Origin: Desulfobacterium sp.
Lineage (GTDB): Bacteria > Desulfobacterota > Desulfobacteria > Desulfobacterales > Desulfobacteraceae
Direction of reading: 5' to 3'
NCBI GenBank assembly: GCA_030145245.1
Contig: JAQYWC010000052.1
Span: forward strand, 62,001-126,000
DNA length: 64,000 bases
In this document: in pieces, positions 17,582 to 26,768 of the stretch
Layout: each line of letters starts with the position of its first letter
Position numbering within the stretch: position 1 is the first letter of the stretch
The notes under the pieces: model-generated
Seen by the model: the letters and a program-made list of their open reading frames with translations, nothing else
Database searches by the model: none
What the model was told of the DNA's origin: nothing
Translations under genes and position numbers: made by a program

Positions 17582-18778
17582 TCAAACAACCAGGTCAATT
17601 TGCTGGATGGTTTTTATCTCACCCTTCTCTGTTATGGCAATGCCTGTGCTGACAACCTGCCCCATGGTATCGTTGGCAGTGTTTTTCAATGAAAAACCGG
17701 AGTCCACAGCGCCGAGATGAATGGCGCCGATCCCTGCTTCCGACAGTTTCTGCAAGAGATCCCTCCCGGAGCCGTCCTTGGTCCAGACCGCCAGCTTCTC
17801 ATAAATTTCATCATTTTCATCTATCCAGTGATTGTTGTCATCATCAAACAGGGCAAGCTCCTGGAACCCATCCCCTGTGGAGGGCCCGAAGAGCTCTCCG
17901 CCATTATTGATAACGCCGTCCCCATTGAGGTCCAGGGCGAGAAAGCCGCTGCCGGACTGTAACTGCGCAATCTCTTCAGCAATGCCGTCGTTATTAAGGT
18001 CGAAAGATCTTTTCTCATCACTCAACTGGGCCGCAGTTCCTGAAAAATTTATGACCAGAGGATCTATGTATCGGAATGTTTCCACCGTTTTTCTGTGGGA
18101 TTCCCGATGCATGTCGATATCCAGAGAAAAACCAATTTCCCGGCCATCAGTGGTCTGGATGAGACCGGAAGTCTTAACAAGGGTTCTTTCTGTCTCATGT
18201 TGCGTGGTACTGACCATTCGATTGGCGTCCCCCTCCGGATTGACCGGACGCACTGCATCGGCCTTGGCACGGAACTCGGCGGCCATGGTCCGGAGAAAAT
18301 CAAAACGTTTATTCCCGGGAGTATTATTCCGGACAGCACGAGAGGCCGTCTCTTTCGAAAAAAAGGCGGTGATAAGATTTCCACTTGTTCTCTCTAAACT
18401 TTGGGTCGCATCTATTTGTAAGGCATATTCCTTTTCCTCGAGGGCTGCCACAAACTTGTCCAGGGTATTGGCGACCCAGGTCAGGACGGAGCTGAAATAG
18501 ATGTTTTTTTCAAAATCATCATCAAGGTTGGGGGATGGATTCGTGCTTTCCTCTGCATGGCGGACTGTTTCGGCCTTTGCTTCCTGCCGGATTTCAACGG
18601 TGTAGTCCTCTCTGGTATGGGACCCGGCGGTAGCCCTACTGCGGCGTTGCTCTGTGCGCTTGCTCTGGCGCTTGTTCCAGATGTTTTTGTCTTCATCAAG
18701 GGTGTACCGTTTTTCTTCTGTTGTTCGGCTGAACTGTGTGCTGGAAGACAACCGTACGTCTGCTGATTGAATTTTCAT
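17582..18778 (-). CDS. Protein with EF-hand-like Asp-rich loops (calcium-binding-like)
   Basis: A 398-residue protein with no signal peptide and a basic, Ser/Arg-rich N-terminus. The C-terminal half has tandem loops resembling EF-hand/VCBS calcium sites: FDLNNDGIAEE, LDLNGDGVINNGGELFGPST and LFDDDNNHWIDENDEIYEKL. The same LFGPSTGDGFQEL arrangement occurs in large Ca-binding surface proteins, but this protein is short and has no visible export signal. A type I secretion signal at the C-terminus cannot be excluded. GAGG lies upstream of its ATG. Function unknown. Confidence 0.7.
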   Translation of the reverse strand: MKIQSADVRLSSSTQFSRTTEEKRYTLDEDKNIWNKRQSKRTEQRRSRATAGSHTREDYTVEIRQEAKAETVRHAEESTNPSPNLDDDFEKNIYFSSVLTWVANTLDKFVAALEEKEYALQIDATQSLERTSGNLITAFFSKETASRAVRNNTPGNKRFDFLRTMAAEFRAKADAVRPVNPEGDANRMVSTTQHETERTLVKTSGLIQTTDGREIGFSLDIDMHRESHRKTVETFRYIDPLVINFSGTAAQLSDEKRSFDLNNDGIAEEIAQLQSGSGFLALDLNGDGVINNGGELFGPSTGDGFQELALFDDDNNHWIDENDEIYEKLAVWTKDGSGRDLLQKLSEAGIGAIHLGAVDSGFSLKNTANDTMGQVVSTGIAITEKGEIKTIQQIDLVV

Positions 18779-19172
18779 AACGTTAACCTCTCGTTTAAAA
18801 AGTTAGACAATAATATCTAAAGCTGTAGTTGCTTATGGGATGGCTAATGTTGCCGTGGGAACATGAAGTATTTGGTTTGTCGCTTTTAAATGAGGTGGTG
18901 AGCAAATACAGGATTTCAAGAGAGACGTGTGATGTATATTATATGATAGGCAATTCGTTCGGGTCCTAATATACATATTTTATATATCGGGCGAACCATT
19001 TAGATCTTTAATCCTCCGGGGAATTTGAGGTCCCATACAAAGTGTGGCCTCCCCCGGACATCTCTTTATGATGGAGGGCCGCCCTTGGGTTTACGGTTTG
19101 TTTTATAGCCTCCCTTTCCCGGATGGATATGAAATTTTATGGGGCTGGTTTTGTTCGTATCCGGCAAAGGGT
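18779..19172. other. Intergenic region, no gene seen
   Basis: About 390 bp of AT-rich DNA between divergent genes. It presumably holds the promoter of the EF-hand-like gene; no tRNA, repeat or clear hairpin was seen. A 64-codon frame at 19044-19238 has no ribosome-binding site and is not accepted. Confidence 0.5.
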
Positions 19173-19200
19173 TTGACAAACAACCGGGAAGCAGTAAAAT
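19173..19200 (+). promoter_or_regulatory. Sigma-70-type promoter for the GspE/PilB gene
   Basis: TTGACA (19173-19178), a 16-nt spacer and TAAAAT (19195-19200) lie about 50 nt upstream of the start codon. The -35 is perfect and the -10 has one mismatch. Confidence 0.6.
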
Positions 19201-19249
19201 GGTTTATCCCGTATGACAAGTTCGGCCATAACCCATAACCGGGGGTGAC

Positions 19250-21079
19250 TTGAAAAACATGTTAGATCAGGAACATCGATTTTCATCCAAAAATATCTGC
19301 AAGATTCTTGTGGCCCGTGGCCTGCTGTCAAAGGAACAGGCAATGGATGTCCTCAGGCGGGAGGCTTCGGCAACAAAGGCCCTGGAAGCGAAAAACGCGG
19401 AAAAGAAGAGAAGAGGCTCTTCGGGGACCGTGATCGAGACGCCGGTCACCTTTGCCGATGTTCTGGTCGCCCTTAAGATAAAAGTAATTGCCGACCCGGC
19501 CAAGACCCTGGATGAAGACACCATCTATGAGGCCATGGCCGAGGGCTTGGGTATGGCCTACAAGAAAATTGACCCGTTAAAGCTTGAGCTGAACCTTGTC
19601 ACAAAGACCATACCGCGATCCTTTGCCATGAAACACCTGCTGTTGCCCCTGGAGATGGATGGGGACAGGCTTGTGGTGGCCACCTCCCATCCCTTTAACC
19701 AGGAGGCCATGGACGATGTGGAGCGGGTGTCCAACCTTAAGGTGAAGCCGGTTCTTAGTTCGAAGTCCGATGTTATCCGGCTTATTGACGAGTTTTTCGG
19801 GTTTCGCCACTCCATTACGGCGGCGGAGGACCAGTTTTCAAGGACCGGGGTGGACCTGGGGAATCTTGAGCAGTATGTGAAGCTTAAATCGGTGGATGAG
19901 CTGCCTGCCACGGACCAGCACATCGTCAATGCCGTGAACCATCTTTTCAGCTACGCCTTTGAGCAGAAATCAAGCGACATCCACATCGAGCCCAAGCGGG
20001 AGACGAGCCTTGTGAGGATGCGGATAGACGGTATGTTGCACACGGCGTTCAAGCTTCCGAAACAGGTTCACAACGCCGTTGTCTCCCGGATAAAGACCCT
20101 GTCCCGGCTGGATATGGCTGAGCGGCGAAGGCCCCAGGACGGCCGGATCAAGACGGTAAAAGGGGGCAGGGAGGTGGAGATCCGGGTCTCCACCATTCCC
20201 GTGGCATTTGGCGAAAAGGTGGTGATGAGGATCATGGATCCGGATATCCTGTTCCAGGATCTTGGGATGCTGGGGTTCTCTGCCGAGAATCTTGAGCGGT
20301 TCAAGGGGATCGTCACCATGCCCCATGGGATCGTTCTTGTGACAGGTCCCACGGGAAGCGGAAAATCCACCACCCTCTATTCGACCCTGAGGATGCTGTC
20401 GACCCCGGAGGTGAACGTGGTCACCATTGAGGAGCCCATCGAGATGATCCACGAGGATTTTAACCAGATCTCGGTCCAGCCCGCCATCGGGGTTACCTTT
20501 GATTCGATTCTGAGGAACATTCTCCGCCAGGATCCGGATATCATCATGGTGGGGGAGATCCGGGATCTGGAGACGGCCCAGAGTGCGGTTCAGGCGGCGC
20601 TCACTGGGCATCTGGTGCTGTCGACCCTTCATACCAACGATGCCATCACCTCGGTGACACGGCTGCTGGATCTTGGGATCCCGCCGTTTCTGGTTCACTC
20701 CTCCCTGGTGGGGGTGGTGGCCCAGCGGCTGGTGAGGAAGATCTGCCCCAATTGCAAGGGTGACCTTATTATGGATGCCGGAGAGCTGAAAAAGATGGGG
20801 CTGGACCTCAACCTAACGGGGCCGGTTGCCCTTAAGCACGGCAAGGGGTGTGTCCAGTGCCGCAAGACCGGTTACAAGGGGCGCCAGGCTGTTTTTGAAG
20901 TGCTTCCCTATTCGGAAGCATTGAAAAAGATGACCTCGGATGACGCCAACATCCCCTCATTGAGAAAACGGGCCCAGATGGAGGGTCTCACCTCCCTGAG
21001 GGAGAACGCGGTCAAGGCTATGCTTGAGGGGCGGACCACCTACCAGGAGGTGCTCAGGGTCACCTTTGAGCAGCAATGA
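19250..21079 (+). CDS. GspE/PilB-family type II secretion / type IV pilus assembly ATPase
   Basis: A 609-residue protein with an N-terminal T2SSE_N/MshEN-like domain (about 60-190) and a C-terminal secretion ATPase. Walker A is GPTGSGKST near residue 366, an Asp box lies around TIEEPIE, Walker B contains IIMVGEIRD, and the His box is LSTLHTND. Four Cys (CPNC near 498, CVQC near 534) form the zinc site usual for GspE/PilB. It should drive pilin or pseudopilin polymerisation at the inner membrane. No other pilus or secretion genes are adjacent, so it is a stand-alone paralogue. The start may be TTG 19250 or ATG 19259. Confidence 0.92.
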   Translation: MKNMLDQEHRFSSKNICKILVARGLLSKEQAMDVLRREASATKALEAKNAEKKRRGSSGTVIETPVTFADVLVALKIKVIADPAKTLDEDTIYEAMAEGLGMAYKKIDPLKLELNLVTKTIPRSFAMKHLLLPLEMDGDRLVVATSHPFNQEAMDDVERVSNLKVKPVLSSKSDVIRLIDEFFGFRHSITAAEDQFSRTGVDLGNLEQYVKLKSVDELPATDQHIVNAVNHLFSYAFEQKSSDIHIEPKRETSLVRMRIDGMLHTAFKLPKQVHNAVVSRIKTLSRLDMAERRRPQDGRIKTVKGGREVEIRVSTIPVAFGEKVVMRIMDPDILFQDLGMLGFSAENLERFKGIVTMPHGIVLVTGPTGSGKSTTLYSTLRMLSTPEVNVVTIEEPIEMIHEDFNQISVQPAIGVTFDSILRNILRQDPDIIMVGEIRDLETAQSAVQAALTGHLVLSTLHTNDAITSVTRLLDLGIPPFLVHSSLVGVVAQRLVRKICPNCKGDLIMDAGELKKMGLDLNLTGPVALKHGKGCVQCRKTGYKGRQAVFEVLPYSEALKKMTSDDANIPSLRKRAQMEGLTSLRENAVKAMLEGRTTYQEVLRVTFEQQ

Positions 21080-21083
21080 CCGT

Positions 21084-21755
21084 TCATTTCTTTATCTTTT
21101 GCAGCTTGTCCAGGGCCGTGTTCGGGCCGAGGAGAATCAGGATGTCGCTCTGCTTGATGATGAAATCCCCGGTGGGGATCATGGTGAGCCGTTCGGGCAC
21201 AAGCTCTTTGATGGCAATGGCCTGGATGCCGTAATCGTTGATCAGGTTGAGATGCTTGAGCTTTTTGCCCATGAAACTGTTGGGCGGGGCAAACTCGATG
21301 ATACTGTATCCCTCCACAAAGCGCATGTATTCGAGGATGTTTGGATTGTGGAGCCTCTCCGCAAGAGAGAGGGCCTGGTCCTTTTCCGGGAAGATCACCT
21401 CGGATGCGCCCACCTTGTAGAGCAGGCGGCTGTGAATTTCCGAGATGGCCTTGGCAATGATCCGGTCCACACCCAGGTCCTTGAGGTTGAGGCAGGCAAG
21501 GGCGGAGGCCTCCATGACGGAACCGATACAGACGACCGCGGCATCCACCTTGGCCACCCCCAGGGATTGAAGGACCTTGCCCTGGGTTGCATCTGCGACA
21601 ACGGCCCGGCTTACCTGATCCTTGACCGCCTGGACCTTGTCATGGTCGATGTCGATGGCCAGCACCTCGTGGCCTTTTTCATAGAGACTTGATGCCAGAA
21701 AGTGGCCGAGGTTCCCAAGGCCTATGATCACAAATTGTTTCTTTGAATTTTTCAT
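21084..21755 (-). CDS. ktrA: Potassium uptake regulatory subunit KtrA/TrkA (RCK domain)
   Basis: A 223-residue cytoplasmic protein with an N-terminal RCK/TrkA-N Rossmann domain (VIIGLGNLGHFLA, then acidic DID at the second strand), which binds nucleotide. A TrkA-C domain covers about 135-220. It gates the KtrB/TrkH channel encoded immediately upstream; the two overlap by 4 nt. It is one RCK unit long, as in KtrA, whereas E. coli TrkA has two. Confidence 0.92.
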   Translation of the reverse strand: MKNSKKQFVIIGLGNLGHFLASSLYEKGHEVLAIDIDHDKVQAVKDQVSRAVVADATQGKVLQSLGVAKVDAAVVCIGSVMEASALACLNLKDLGVDRIIAKAISEIHSRLLYKVGASEVIFPEKDQALSLAERLHNPNILEYMRFVEGYSIIEFAPPNSFMGKKLKHLNLINDYGIQAIAIKELVPERLTMIPTGDFIIKQSDILILLGPNTALDKLQKIKK

Positions 21756-23155
21756 CCTATTATAAATTCCTCCTCTGCATAGGATCGCTCCAGGCGCACG
21801 GGTCTGCTCACCGCCATGGCGATCAGGAGCGGGCCCAGTCTTCCTAAGAACATGATGGCGATGATGATCAGTTTGCCGGGATCGGAAAGTCCCGGGGTGA
21901 CCCCGGTGGACAATCCCACGGTGCCGAATGCGCTGACCACCTCAAACAATAGTTCCAGGAACATTCCCCGGCTTTGGGGGTGGGGAAGGTCCCCAAGTTC
22001 CGTCATCAGCAACAGCATGGTTCCGGCGCAGACGATGAGGGTGCTGATCAAAACAACGCTCACGGCCCTGCCCACGCTCCGGTCCGACAGGGATCGGCCA
22101 AACAGGTTGGGCCGTTTCTCTCCCCTGAGCCTTGACCGACCCAGGGCAACCAGGGTTGCAAGGCAGGTGGTCTTAATGCCGCCCCCGCAGGAACCAGGGG
22201 ATGCCCCCACAAACATCAGCAGGATCATGAAAAAGAGGGTCTCATTGGCCATGTTTCCTAATGAAAGGCTGTTGAACCCGGCAGTCCTTGCATTGACCGA
22301 CAGGAACAGGGAGGCAACGATTTTTTCCAGCCATGGCAGTTTTTCAAGGGTGATCCTGGATTCCATGGTAAGAAAAACAAGGGTGCCGGCAACGAGCATG
22401 ACCCCTGTCATGGAGAGAACAAGCTTCGAGTGGAGGCTCATGGGGGAGCGTCTTCTTTTCCTTGAGAGAAATCTGTCCTTGAGTTCGGAGAGCACAGGGA
22501 ATCCAATGCCGCCTAAGATGATCAGAGCGCAGATGGTCAGGTTGACAACCACGCTTGATTTATAGGATATGAAACTGTCCGGAAACAGGGAAAAGCCTGC
22601 ATTGCAAAAGGCGCTGACCGAGTGGAACACGGAGAGGTATAAAGCCCTTGGAAGGGGGGCGGTGTCCATGAATCCCGTGAACAGGAGCACGGCTCCCAGG
22701 CCTTCCAGGACCAGGGTGAAGAAGATGAGATCCCTGAGGATCTTTCCCGGGGGCCTGTCCTGGAACGGGGTGAAGCTCTCCTGGATGGCAGAGTGGCCGT
22801 TGAAGCTCAGCCGTTTGCCTGAGAGCACAAGAAACAGGGTCGATAGGGTCATGATGCCCAGGCCCCCGGTCTGGATCAGCACCAGGAGAACCCCCTGGCC
22901 GAACAGGGTAAACGAAGTTCCCGTGTCTGTCACGGCAAGGCCTGTCACGCAGACAGAAGAGGTCGCCGTGAACAGGGCATCCACAACGCTGAGACTGTTT
23001 TGGGTGGTTGCCTGGGGAAGGAGAAGCAGGCAGGTGCCCGCAACGATCATTGCCAGGAAACCGAAAACCGTGGCAGGGCCGGGGGAGCCGAAAAAACGGC
23101 TGGCAATGGTGAATAAGCTTGACCGGTTCATGGGTATTTGTGGGTTCACCTCCAT
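21752..23155 (-). CDS. ktrB: Potassium transporter KtrB/TrkH family
   Basis: Integral membrane protein of about 467 residues with repeated M1-P-M2 units. The four selectivity-loop glycines are visible in SVCVTGL, CNAGFS, RTAGFN and GTVGLS, so the pore is complete. With KtrA it should import K+ driven by Na+ or H+. The reading frame stays open to a TTG at 23200; ATG 23155 and ATG 23131 are both possible starts and neither has a well-spaced Shine-Dalgarno. It lies downstream of a LysM gene in the same direction, about 75 nt away. Confidence 0.92.
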   Translation of the reverse strand: MEVNPQIPMNRSSLFTIASRFFGSPGPATVFGFLAMIVAGTCLLLLPQATTQNSLSVVDALFTATSSVCVTGLAVTDTGTSFTLFGQGVLLVLIQTGGLGIMTLSTLFLVLSGKRLSFNGHSAIQESFTPFQDRPPGKILRDLIFFTLVLEGLGAVLLFTGFMDTAPLPRALYLSVFHSVSAFCNAGFSLFPDSFISYKSSVVVNLTICALIILGGIGFPVLSELKDRFLSRKRRRSPMSLHSKLVLSMTGVMLVAGTLVFLTMESRITLEKLPWLEKIVASLFLSVNARTAGFNSLSLGNMANETLFFMILLMFVGASPGSCGGGIKTTCLATLVALGRSRLRGEKRPNLFGRSLSDRSVGRAVSVVLISTLIVCAGTMLLLMTELGDLPHPQSRGMFLELLFEVVSAFGTVGLSTGVTPGLSDPGKLIIIAIMFLGRLGPLLIAMAVSRPVRLERSYAEEEFIIG

Positions 23156-23230
23156 GGTTAAAAAACCACAGCTTTTAGTATGAACCCGGGCAATACACAA
23201 GAGTTATTTTTAAGGTTTGGGTTGGGGCGG

Positions 23231-24250
23231 TCAATTGACCAAAGCTCCCTGGCCGAATTCGTTGTTGGAAGAGAGCACCAGAACAGTGGATGCAATTTTC
23301 TCCGTGTGAAGCACGATGACTTTTCCAATTCCAAGGTCTTTGATGCGGATCCTGTGGTCGGGTTTGGGGAACCGTTCCATATCTTCAAACACCGTGTAGA
23401 TCTGGCCCGGGGTGATGCCATGGTCACTTCCCTGGTTGATAAAGGCGATTTTGTGGGAGCTTAAGATAACATCGTTCTTTTCGGAGCAGAGTATCCTTGA
23501 GCCGATCATTTCACTGCTTTCTGTGATCTTGATACGGGTGGGGCTCTTTTCAAAGGGAGCTATCAGGTCCCCCTTCACGGCGTGGCCAAATGATCTTGTG
23601 ATGACGGCTGTCAGGTAGTTGCCGTGGTCTTCTGTGACGGTTATGATGCCGAGTACGGTGTGTTTAACCCCGGAGAACCACTCCCTGTCGTACCGCCTTT
23701 CCACTGGCTCGGTGGTGATGATCCGGTAGTCGTTTCCCTTCACCATGGGGGTCGCTCCCATGGGTTTGATGTAGAGGGTCTCCCCGGTAGCCATCATGAC
23801 GGTGTTGCTTTGGGATCTGAGGATCTTTCCAAGGGGGGGGATGGTTTTTTTTCGTATGAAACCGACGCTATCCATGGGGGGGTATGAAAAAAAGGGGGTG
23901 ATGGCCGGCGCTTTCCCTGCTTCTTTGTGGGTGGCAGGTGCTGAAAGGGATGGCGGGAGTGGCTGTTCTGCCAGGGTGTCGTTTAAAAAGATGCGGATCT
24001 TTTTGCCGGGATAGATCCAGTGGGGATTTTTGATGTCGTCGTTCATCTCCCACAGCCCGGGCCAGCTCCACTGGGAGTTGTAGAACCGTTGGGACAGGTC
24101 CCACATGGTGTCCCCTTTTTGGATCGTATAGTAGAAGCCCGGTTCATCCCCCGGCTGGTCCCCGGCCAGGCTCCATGGGATTGTGAAAAACGTAAAAAAA
24201 CAGATGAGAATAACAACAGCCAAAAACGCGGAAAAATTTCTTTTGCCCAT
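23231..24250 (-). CDS. Secreted LysM-domain protein
   Basis: A 339-residue protein with an N-terminal signal or anchor (residues about 8-28, FLAVVILICFFTFFTIPWSL). One LysM domain at about 40-95 (YYTIQKGDTMWDLSQRFYNS, then PHWIYPGKKIRI) should bind peptidoglycan. The remaining 200 residues have no motif I recognise but look globular and beta-rich. It acts in the periplasm. It is the first gene of a LysM-ktrB-ktrA transcription unit, which is an unusual partner for a K+ channel. Confidence 0.85.
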   Translation of the reverse strand: MGKRNFSAFLAVVILICFFTFFTIPWSLAGDQPGDEPGFYYTIQKGDTMWDLSQRFYNSQWSWPGLWEMNDDIKNPHWIYPGKKIRIFLNDTLAEQPLPPSLSAPATHKEAGKAPAITPFFSYPPMDSVGFIRKKTIPPLGKILRSQSNTVMMATGETLYIKPMGATPMVKGNDYRIITTEPVERRYDREWFSGVKHTVLGIITVTEDHGNYLTAVITRSFGHAVKGDLIAPFEKSPTRIKITESSEMIGSRILCSEKNDVILSSHKIAFINQGSDHGITPGQIYTVFEDMERFPKPDHRIRIKDLGIGKVIVLHTEKIASTVLVLSSNNEFGQGALVN

Positions 24251-24602
24251 TCTCTTTGCCCCTTGAAAGTGTTGAATCCATCTGAATAGTGACCTTTATT
24301 AAAACGCCTGCGTAATAAAAAGTCAAGTAATTCGGCTCTATAATCGTTTTTGGAAGTCGGCTATGAAGCGAATCGCAGATCAACAGCCTGAGCTGAAAAG
24401 ATTGCAGGATACCGGGGGGAAATCCCCTGAACCGTGGCTCGGGTTTGTCATGGCAATACCCAGGACAGACACCGGCAAAAAGCTTGCGGCAAGCATTGTT
24501 ACCACAAAGTGGGATGATTGGTGGATGAATCATTACTCTGAATAGATCCTTGCCGTTAAAAGGTTTGAAATATTTCGCCATTTGGTATAATCTGCACCCC
24601 TG
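24251..24602. other. Intergenic region with a short hairpin, no accepted gene
   Basis: About 350 bp between divergent genes. It contains GGGG-AAA-TCCCC-like pairing near 24416-24428 and a second GC-rich segment to 24490. Two short frames (24363-24545 plus, 24144-24581 minus) lack start signals. I looked for c-di-GMP, cobalamin and other riboswitch cores and could not match one. Confidence 0.4.
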
Positions 24603-25958
24603 ATGAGTAGAAAACGACCAGAGGAACTGATTAAATTACTTTATGTTTGTGGCCGGGAATCCGATGGGGTTGTAAAGCTCTTTTCCGGGCAGCAGGGGTG
24701 GCAGGTGATACCTTGCGACACCTTGGCCGATACCGTATCAACGGCCAGGGCCGGGAACCCGGATATTGTTGCTGTGGATATTGAATCGCTTGGTGTTGAC
24801 AGGACTGTTTTAATGGTCTCCTCCCTCAGGGGCGCGGGCGTCAACTCCATTGCCGCGGTGTTTGGATTGCTGGACCTGGATCCCGGTGCCAAACAGCGGT
24901 GTGAGCTTCTTGGGTCGGGGTTTGATGATCTTTTTAAAATCCCCCCCTCTGTTACGGAATTTAAGCTGAGAGCAGGAAAATATTTGGATAATAGGGAGTT
25001 GGAGCAGCGTTTCGCCTGGAAAAGTGACAAGCTTGACAATGCCATGGCATTGCTCAAAAGGTTCAAGACAGAGCTTGGAAAGACCCGCAAAGCTTTTTCC
25101 AGGGAGAAGAGTCTTCTCCACAATTCGTTGAAACAGATCAACATGATGACCAGGGAGAGGGACAGGCTAAGGGCTGAGGTTCAGGATCTTGGAGATCGGT
25201 TTCAAAAGAACACCAGGGGAATAGAGCTGATTCTGGGCAGTATGATCGAGTCGAGGAACGAGTCAAACAAGGGGCACTCAAGACGGGTTGCCGACATTGC
25301 CATGGCTGCGGGCGACCGGATGGGGTTAAAGGAAATTGATAAGAAGGCCCTTGGAACGGCGGCTATGCTCCATGAGGTGGGGCTGTTGTTCATTCCCGAT
25401 TCCATCCTTGTTAAGGAGGAAGGGGCGCTGACCGAGTATGACAGGGATCGGTTCAGGAAGGCACCCGCAGCAGGAGCAGCTTTTCTTAAGGGGTGTCCCG
25501 GTCTGGAACGGGCGGCCGACATCATTGGTCATCTCAATGAAAATGCTGATGGTTCAGGGTGGCCCAAGGGGCTGAAACGGCGATACATTCCGCTCATGTC
25601 AAGGATCCTTGCCGGGGCAGAGTTGCTGGATGATCTTGTTACCACGGAGCCCAGGCCGACCATGGACACGATTCCAGGGATGCTTGAAGAGTTCTCGGGA
25701 ACACGGCTCGATCCCAGGGTGGTCAACATCCTTGAACATTATGTGCTTACCAGCATGAACGGCCATTCCTCCACGGTCAAGGAGGTGGGGCTCCATCAGC
25801 TCGAGCCCGGGATGACCATCGGTGCAGGTGTGTTTACAAACACCGGAACAAAGCTTTTCTCAGCAGGCGCTGTGCTCACCCCGGAATCCATCACCATGCT
25901 GATGCGGTACAACAGAGAATACCCCCTGGCGGAAACGGTTTTTATAAAGGCGGAATAG
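24603..25958 (+). CDS. Degenerate HD-GYP protein with pseudo-receiver N-terminus
   Basis: A 451-residue cytoplasmic protein. Residues about 10-130 look like a receiver fold (LLYVCG, IVAVDIESLG), followed by a coiled coil (about 135-200) and an HD-GYP-like domain (about 205-370). The HD pair reads HE (MLHEVGLLFIPDSIL, usual LHDIGKI-IPD). The HHE-DG-GYP signature reads GHLNENADGSGWP, so the tandem His and the Tyr are lost. It is therefore probably a binding or structural protein and not an active c-di-GMP phosphodiesterase. The gene ends 1 nt before motA, so it is co-expressed with the motor genes. Confidence 0.82.
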   Translation: MSRKRPEELIKLLYVCGRESDGVVKLFSGQQGWQVIPCDTLADTVSTARAGNPDIVAVDIESLGVDRTVLMVSSLRGAGVNSIAAVFGLLDLDPGAKQRCELLGSGFDDLFKIPPSVTEFKLRAGKYLDNRELEQRFAWKSDKLDNAMALLKRFKTELGKTRKAFSREKSLLHNSLKQINMMTRERDRLRAEVQDLGDRFQKNTRGIELILGSMIESRNESNKGHSRRVADIAMAAGDRMGLKEIDKKALGTAAMLHEVGLLFIPDSILVKEEGALTEYDRDRFRKAPAAGAAFLKGCPGLERAADIIGHLNENADGSGWPKGLKRRYIPLMSRILAGAELLDDLVTTEPRPTMDTIPGMLEEFSGTRLDPRVVNILEHYVLTSMNGHSSTVKEVGLHQLEPGMTIGAGVFTNTGTKLFSAGAVLTPESITMLMRYNREYPLAETVFIKAE

Positions 25959-25959
25959 A

Positions 25960-26724
25960 ATGGATTTAGCTTCGATTATCGGTATTTTTTCAGGTATAGG
26001 TTTTGTTTGTATCACAATTCTTCTCGGAAGCGGACTTGGGTTGTTCTGGAACCTTCCATCGGTGATGATCGTCGTTGGCGGTACCTTTGCCGCAACATTG
26101 ATCGCCTATCCCCTGGCAGATTTTTTGAGCATCATCAAGGTTACCATGAAGGTGTTTCTCTTTAAGATCGAGAAACCCGCGGATATCATCGCCAACCTGG
26201 TGGAGATCTCCAATAAGGCCAGAAAAGGGGGACTCCTCTCCATTGAAGGGGACATTGCCGATACCAGCGACCCCTATCTTGCCAAGGCGCTTCAGATGAC
26301 GGTGGATGGTGTCAAGACCGCAGACATTGCCGCTGTCATGCAGAAGAAGATGACCCTCATCAAGAAGGAGCACAAGACAGGCTATTCCCTGTACTCGACC
26401 ATGGGCGCTTTTGCGCCTGCCTTTGGCATGGTCGGTACCCTGATCGGACTTGTCCAGATGCTTGCCAACCTCGATGATCCCTCGACTATCGGACCCAAGA
26501 TGGCCGTTGCCATGATCACCACCTTTTACGGATCGGTCATGGCCAACCTCTTTTTTCTTCCCATGGCCAATAAGCTTGAGGGCCGGAGCGGTGAGGAGAT
26601 CGCCAACATGACAATCATCTACGAGGGGGTGATCTCCATCAGGGAAGGAGAGCATCCAAGGCTCATGGAGGATAAGCTCAATGTCTATCTTGGTGAAGGG
26701 GCAAAGACGACCAGTGAGGACTAA
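25960..26724 (+). CDS. motA: Flagellar motor stator protein MotA/PomA
   Basis: A 254-residue inner-membrane protein with four hydrophobic segments, two near the N-terminus and two at about 145-215 (APAFGMVGTLIGLVQML, then FYGSVMANLFFLPMANKL). The long cytoplasmic loop between them is charged and would contact FliG. It forms the stator ion channel with the MotB homologue 44 nt downstream. The Na+-driven PomA type is likely in a marine bacterium, but ion preference cannot be settled from sequence here. Confidence 0.93.
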   Translation: MDLASIIGIFSGIGFVCITILLGSGLGLFWNLPSVMIVVGGTFAATLIAYPLADFLSIIKVTMKVFLFKIEKPADIIANLVEISNKARKGGLLSIEGDIADTSDPYLAKALQMTVDGVKTADIAAVMQKKMTLIKKEHKTGYSLYSTMGAFAPAFGMVGTLIGLVQMLANLDDPSTIGPKMAVAMITTFYGSVMANLFFLPMANKLEGRSGEEIANMTIIYEGVISIREGEHPRLMEDKLNVYLGEGAKTTSED

Positions 26725-26768
26725 GATGGAAGATCGATTTTTCATGAACGGCAAAGGCAGGATTTAAA

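Noticed and set aside
19044-19238. 64-codon plus-strand frame before the GspE-like gene
   Set aside because: It spans a good sigma-70 promoter and has no ribosome-binding site.
24340-24500. Riboswitch upstream of the HD-GYP-like gene
   Set aside because: I compared it with c-di-GMP-I, ydaO-type, cobalamin and preQ1 cores and saw no match beyond a short hairpin.
24144-24581. Minus-strand 145-codon frame and plus-strand frame 24363-24545
   Set aside because: The first overlaps the LysM signal-peptide region in another frame, neither has a start signal, and both show biased, non-protein-like composition.
24603-25958. Active c-di-GMP phosphodiesterase
   Set aside because: Both metal-site signatures are altered (HE for HD; tandem His lost).
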